Shown: positions 60,701-64,000 of the stretch, piece by piece
Layout of the letters: each line of letters starts with the position of its first letter
Numbering within the stretch: the stretch's first letter is position 1
Source of the DNA: Granulicella cerasi
Lineage (GTDB): Bacteria > Acidobacteriota > Terriglobia > Terriglobales > Acidobacteriaceae
Assembly (NCBI RefSeq): GCF_025685575.1
Contig: NZ_JAGSYD010000003.1
Coordinates: forward strand, 434,001 to 498,000
Direction of reading: 5' to 3'
Length of the DNA stretch: 64,000 nucleotides
Notes under the pieces: generated by a model
What the model was told of the DNA's origin: nothing
Seen by the model: only the letters and a program-made list of their open reading frames with translations
Databases searched by the model: none
Translations under genes and position numbers: made by a program

Positions 60701-61329
60701 CCAGCATCCCGGCGGGAAGCTACAGCGTGGCTGCGGTCTTCTCAGGCAACGCGAACTATAGTGGCTCGCAGTCCGCCGCGCAGACGTTGATCATCTCCGC
60801 ACAGGGCATCGACATGAGCGCAGCTCCGACGTCGATCACCTCGACAGCATCGACGCCCGGCAGCACCACGCTGACGGTGCGTTCGGTTGCGGGACTCGGC
60901 ACTGGAACGGCCGCACCTGTGGTCTTCTCCTGCGCAGGCCTGCCTGCGAACGCGGTCTGCCGCTTCACACCTGCTTACATCTCGCTGCCTGCTTCACCCG
61001 CGACCGCACCTGTGGCAGCAACGCAGGTGAACCTGAGCATCGAGGTCTCCGTTGACCCCGGCACGAAGACCACCGGCGCCTCGTTGCGCACCGTTGGCAC
61101 AGGCGTTGCGTTCGCCTTCCTCTTCGCTCCGCTCCTGTTCAAGCGTCGCCGCAAGCTCGCGTCGCTGGCTTGTGCAGCGTTCGCACTGATCGCCTTCGCG
61201 GGCTTCACCGGATGCTCTTCCGGCAGCACGCCGAAGACGACGGCCGCAGGCACTTACACCGTAACCGTGACGGCGCAGGCAAGCGCTGGTGTCACCGCAT
61301 CCCTTCCCCTCACCCTGACGGTGCGCTAA
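57796..61329 (+). CDS. Exported NHL-repeat / bacterial Ig-like protein
   Basis: 1177 residues. Signal peptide (MRLLQKFLLGTSAIAALFTA). NHL-type propeller repeats run through about 30-700 (SSVDIDTLGNLYFNNTYGG; VTFDKAGNLIVTDTGNNRIV; VSVDANGDLFIADSGNNRVV; IAADYNGNLYVSDTGAK). Ig-like domains follow (about 840-1020; TGTVTFYINGVAQKPVTL, VYAVYSGDINYATST). The C-terminus holds a hydrophobic helix with KRRRK and a second, internal lipobox-like segment (FAGFTGCSSGS). GAGAGG stands before the ATG. The TonB receptor gene starts 10 bp after its stop, so the two are cotranscribed; it may be a cell-surface partner of that receptor. Confidence 0.8.
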   Translation: MRLLQKFLLGTSAIAALFTASATQAAVPAVVMSNHQTLYSSLTNGTERVSANARGDVFFHDSAGHQLLELPAGSTTPVVIIKNTNTTTSTSGPSSVDIDTLGNLYFNNTYGGRVIKVPFANGTYATNIDATDATLKANTCTVGATAPCVLQTLGVLTGYYAQTSDTAQDGAQDGTGNFYFVDVNDNVSAGKYNRIVKLTPSGTVTVLIDSLTTASNAQLASDAAGNLWYANGVGLYYAAAGASAFTQVNTTTVSKPTGVTFDKAGNLIVTDTGNNRIVVLPYENGAVNAADQYLLAPYYSANSVGIDASGTIYYSGASGGASSISQLHSSTYNAAALAVNSTTTSALVYAAFNSSITFQTIYQKTVGANMIASVNTCVLGTTYTAGKSCALNVQVKPVRVGPTTALVGVTDASGVVQGQFAFTITGTGSAVNIDPGTQSTITSTLGTPSGVAVDRLGTTYVVDTANNTVLAYASGSTTSTAYGTGLNKPTSVSVDANGDLFIADSGNNRVVEIPSIGAALQSTAQVVVASGLTQPIAVTSGLLDSLFIAQGGSLDQYAVRSIPATKTSTLSTAYAQPLALATDPTGNLYLADGATGTVVELTAPGFRTATNIATGLTTPSGLSTDAAGDLFVVDAGTAKAIVIPNTNGTLSYANAASVGSFASPYGIAADYNGNLYVSDTGAKSLFKVVRTAGAINFGAVNQNTTSATQTATILSSGNTSLTLGSPLYTATGDTARFNILASSTCSAGASLAAGATCTLASTYTPTAKTTNTATYALSAAPTVAPGSFSLVLTGTGTFLAPTTLAVTVSPSTLTYAQAATLTATLTPSQFNVAAATGTVTFYINGVAQKPVTLTNNVATLQTTALLGGTNTVYAVYSGDINYATSTATTVNVGVATASTSTTLTITAPYANPTSAPVGNAVTLAATVTPSVAGSLAGSSINFVSGTTTVASAALTANTNGTYSATVTTTSIPAGSYSVAAVFSGNANYSGSQSAAQTLIISAQGIDMSAAPTSITSTASTPGSTTLTVRSVAGLGTGTAAPVVFSCAGLPANAVCRFTPAYISLPASPATAPVAATQVNLSIEVSVDPGTKTTGASLRTVGTGVAFAFLFAPLLFKRRRKLASLACAAFALIAFAGFTGCSSGSTPKTTAAGTYTVTVTAQASAGVTASLPLTLTVR

Positions 61330-61339
61330 GAGGCCTTCG

Positions 61340-64000
61340 ATGAATAGCAAGATGATTCGCTCGCTCGTAATTTTCATGATGACGCTCGTCGCAGCTTGCA
61401 CGCCGGGGCTGCTTGCGCAGACCACGGGTGCCACGCTGTCGGGCATCGTGGCGGACTCCACCGGAGCACGCATCCCCGATGCGCAGATCACGCTGACGCT
61501 CGGCGCCTCCGGCTCCAAGCGCACGGCCACCTCCAACGCTGAGGGCGTCTACAGCTTCAACGCACTCGAGCCTGGCATCTACACGATGCACACCGAGCGC
61601 GACGGCTTCGCTATCAACAACGCTCGCAACATCACGCTGCATCCTGCGGACGTCCGCACCATGAACATCATGCTGCAGATCGGCGCGAACACCGAGACCA
61701 TCGAAGTCGATGCCGCCGATGAGCCGCCGACCAGCGGTGAGCGCACAGCGCTGATCTCGGCCGACGATATCCAGCACCTCAGCGTGCAGGGCCGCGACGT
61801 TTCAGAACTCGTGAAGACGCAGCCCGGCTTCGCCATCATTCCGCCGCAGGGCCTCACGAACGGCACCTACGATCCAGGCCAGGTAACGGTCGGCGGCGGT
61901 CTCGGAAACTTCTCCGCGAACGGCGCACCGAACGGCGGCATCAGCATCAGCGCGAACGGCGCGGACATCACCGACCCCACGACGTCAAACTCGACGACGC
62001 AGAACATCAACCAGGAGATGGTCTCCGAGGTGCAGATCTCGACCTCGGCCTTCGGTGCCGATCAGGCGAAAGGCCCCATCAACATCAACGTAGCGACGAA
62101 GGCCGGCACACGTCTCTTCCACGGCTCGGCGTACACCTACTTCCGCTCGCACTCGCTGAACACGGAGAACTGGTTCTCGAAGAATCAGGGCCTACCCGAC
62201 GCGCAGGACCGCTACCTCTATCCGGGCGCACAGATCTCCGGCCCGATTCTCGTGCCCGGCACCAGCTTCAACCGCTCCAAGAAGCTGACCTTTTTCGTCG
62301 GCGCAGAAGACTATGTGCAGCGCGGAACCTATGCATACGGCAACGCGCTGCAGTCGTCGATCCTCGCGCTGGTGCCTACCGCGAACATGCGTAACGGCAA
62401 CTTCACGGCAGCGGAACTTGCGAACTATCTCGGCACGGACGCTGGAACGATCACCTCATCGTGCGGCACCGGCGCGCTCGCCAACTACATCCACCTTTGC
62501 GGCGTGCCGACCGGCACCACGAACTCCGGGGTCGTGGTGACCAACGGCAACCTCGGCGTTGCAGGCATGGACCCCAATGCGCGCATCCTGATGAACACGA
62601 TGCCGCTGCCGAACCGCCCTACGACCGGCGGCTACAACTACGTCACCACGAACTTCACGAACAATGATCTGTGGCAGATCGTCTCCCGCGTAGATGCGAA
62701 CGTGAGCGACCGCTTCAAGATGTACTTCACGTACTCGGCCGAGCGCGGACGCAATACAGGCATCCCGGAAGCGCAGTATTACTCGCCTGCAAACGGTGGC
62801 CCGCTGATGGGTGGTGTGGACACGCCGGGCAAGAGCACGGCGCGCGTCTTCACGCAGTCGGCCAGCATCAACACGACATGGATCCTCAACTCGCACATGA
62901 CGAACGAGGCATACATCTCGTCGGCGCTGAACCGTAACGACTTCGCACTCGCGCATCCCGAGCAGCTCTACAGCTCCACGCTCGGCTACACCTACTCGGG
63001 CATCTACCCGAACGCGACGAAGATCATCCCGTCGTTCGCGGACTACAACGCAGACGGCCTTCCCATCGCGCTGTACCCCGACACCTCGAACGGTCCTTAC
63101 TTCACGCACACCTTCACGCCGACCTTCGGTGACAACTTCTCCGACGTGTGGCGCACGCATACCTTCAAGATCGGTGTCTACGTGCAGCGCGCGGTGTCGA
63201 ACGTGAACACGAACATCACGGCTGACCAGGTTCCGACGGCGGTCAACGGACTCATCACGCAGTACTACCTGCCGAACGGCTCGTCGATCACCAACCCGGA
63301 CGGCACCACCAGCCGCACGCTGAGCGGTAACAACTATCTTGCGGACTTCGCCATCGGCGACATCACGCAGTTCTTCCAGACCAACCAGCAGCGCAACCTG
63401 AACCTCTACTACTGGAACACGGACTTCTTCGCGACCGATACGTGGAAGGTGACGAATCGCCTGACGCTAACCCTCGGTCTGCGCTTCGATCACCTGGGCG
63501 CGTGGCAGGATACGCACGGCAACGGCATCGCCGTCTTCAGCGATAAGTACTACAACAACCCCGTCATCCAGAGCTTCCCTGGCCTCTCGTGGCACGGCAT
63601 CGATCCGTCCTTGCCGAACTCCGGCACGCCGGGCCGCATGTTCTTCTACTCGCCGCGTGCGGGCCTTGCCTACGATCTCTACGGCAACGGCAAGACCGTG
63701 CTGCGTGGTGGCTTCGGTCTCTATCGTTCGCATGATCCTTCCAGCAGCTACGCAAATGCGGCGGCCACCGCAGCGGGAACCTACAGCTCCACGGCTGGCG
63801 GCGCAGGCATCAACCTCGGCAAGCTGACGCTGGGCACTACCTCGGCGGCCGACTGCACCAACCGCACCATCTCGCAGCTGAACTCGAAGTGCCCGTCGCT
63901 GAACTCCGTGGTGTACGGCCTCAGCAGCAGCGACGACCAGCAGCCGCTCACCTACACCTATAACTTCACCGTGACGCAGGCCGTCGCGAAGAAGACGGTC
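61340..64000 (+). CDS. TonB-dependent receptor, Oar-like, truncated by the window edge
   Basis: 887 codons are visible and the gene continues beyond 64000. A signal peptide ends near GLLAQTTG; the carboxypeptidase-regulatory domain follows (TLSGIVADSTGARIPDAQIT). A plug contains IQHLSVQGRDVSELVKTQPG and QEMVSEVQISTSAFGADQAK, then barrel strands rich in Tyr/Asn. It differs from the other two receptors in the plug (NGADITDPTTSNSTTQNIN replaces the usual LDGVDNN). AGG lies about 7 nt before the ATG. It is cotranscribed with the NHL protein and lies at the end of the xylan/glucan locus, so a plant-glycan oligosaccharide is the likely cargo. Confidence 0.9.
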   Translation, partial: MNSKMIRSLVIFMMTLVAACTPGLLAQTTGATLSGIVADSTGARIPDAQITLTLGASGSKRTATSNAEGVYSFNALEPGIYTMHTERDGFAINNARNITLHPADVRTMNIMLQIGANTETIEVDAADEPPTSGERTALISADDIQHLSVQGRDVSELVKTQPGFAIIPPQGLTNGTYDPGQVTVGGGLGNFSANGAPNGGISISANGADITDPTTSNSTTQNINQEMVSEVQISTSAFGADQAKGPININVATKAGTRLFHGSAYTYFRSHSLNTENWFSKNQGLPDAQDRYLYPGAQISGPILVPGTSFNRSKKLTFFVGAEDYVQRGTYAYGNALQSSILALVPTANMRNGNFTAAELANYLGTDAGTITSSCGTGALANYIHLCGVPTGTTNSGVVVTNGNLGVAGMDPNARILMNTMPLPNRPTTGGYNYVTTNFTNNDLWQIVSRVDANVSDRFKMYFTYSAERGRNTGIPEAQYYSPANGGPLMGGVDTPGKSTARVFTQSASINTTWILNSHMTNEAYISSALNRNDFALAHPEQLYSSTLGYTYSGIYPNATKIIPSFADYNADGLPIALYPDTSNGPYFTHTFTPTFGDNFSDVWRTHTFKIGVYVQRAVSNVNTNITADQVPTAVNGLITQYYLPNGSSITNPDGTTSRTLSGNNYLADFAIGDITQFFQTNQQRNLNLYYWNTDFFATDTWKVTNRLTLTLGLRFDHLGAWQDTHGNGIAVFSDKYYNNPVIQSFPGLSWHGIDPSLPNSGTPGRMFFYSPRAGLAYDLYGNGKTVLRGGFGLYRSHDPSSSYANAAATAAGTYSSTAGGAGINLGKLTLGTTSAADCTNRTISQLNSKCPSLNSVVYGLSSSDDQQPLTYTYNFTVTQAVAKKTV

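Noticed and set aside
1..64000. Search for CRISPR arrays, IS elements, prophage, integrases and rRNA
   Set aside because: No regularly spaced repeats, transposase, integrase or rRNA sequence was seen in the window.

Overview
The window looks like chromosome from an Acidobacteriota bacterium of the Terriglobia/Acidobacteriaceae kind (Granulicella, Terriglobus or Edaphobacter-like). This is inferred from the high G+C, three very large TonB-dependent receptors with an N-terminal carboxypeptidase-regulatory-like domain, a winged-helix/TM/TolB-propeller regulator, Ig-like and NHL secreted proteins, and many secreted glycoside hydrolases. It holds about 36 protein genes, one tRNA-Cys and two very short leader ORFs. 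I see no rRNA, IS element, prophage or CRISPR array.

Layout. 1-4760 (minus): a tightly overlapped pyrimidine operon (pyrD-like, pyrE, pyrF, pyrC, start of pyrB) preceded by a mannose-6-phosphate isomerase. 4811-16990: a sugar block with a secreted GH13 amylase, a TonB receptor, a membrane-anchored one-component regulator, a secreted GH31 glucosidase and a FucP-type sugar permease. 17049-20892: a secreted Ig/TIG protein carrying a ruined zincin motif, its overlapping secreted partner and a 67-residue protein. 20967-30751: thioredoxin reductase, a DUF3857/transglutaminase/TPR protein, exported MsrA, a DMT exporter, a SulP transporter and a Rieske oxygenase. 30878-40069 (minus): RNase E/G with a huge disordered insertion, a small membrane protein, then rodA, mrdA (PBP2), mreD and mreC. 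40196-47349: recG, a metallophosphoesterase paired with a second TonB receptor, and tRNA-Cys. 47451-50391: peroxiredoxin, PhzF-like protein and an orphan response regulator. 50513-64000: a plant-polysaccharide locus with GH1, aldose 1-epimerase, GH10 xylanase, a LacI-family repressor, an outer-surface lipoprotein, an NHL/Ig protein and a third TonB receptor that runs off the end.

How the parts fit. The carbohydrate genes form a plausible chain: extracellular or periplasmic hydrolysis (GH13, GH31, GH1, GH10), outer-membrane uptake through TonB receptors, inner-membrane uptake by the FucP-like permease, and intracellular entry through the epimerase and mannose-6-phosphate isomerase. Two near-identical palindromes, one in front of lacI (shared with the xylanase) and one abutting a promoter in front of the lipoprotein gene, suggest one LacI regulon across the last 14 kb.

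The most striking item is the leader of the peroxiredoxin gene (48108-48417). On the minus strand there is a TTGACA promoter, a short ORF, an overlapping 24-codon ORF with seven Cys in eight codons (CCCRCCCC), a terminator-type hairpin, then the peroxiredoxin gene and, in the same direction, tRNA-Cys. This is the architecture of a ribosome-mediated, cysteine-responsive transcription attenuator controlling a thiol peroxidase.
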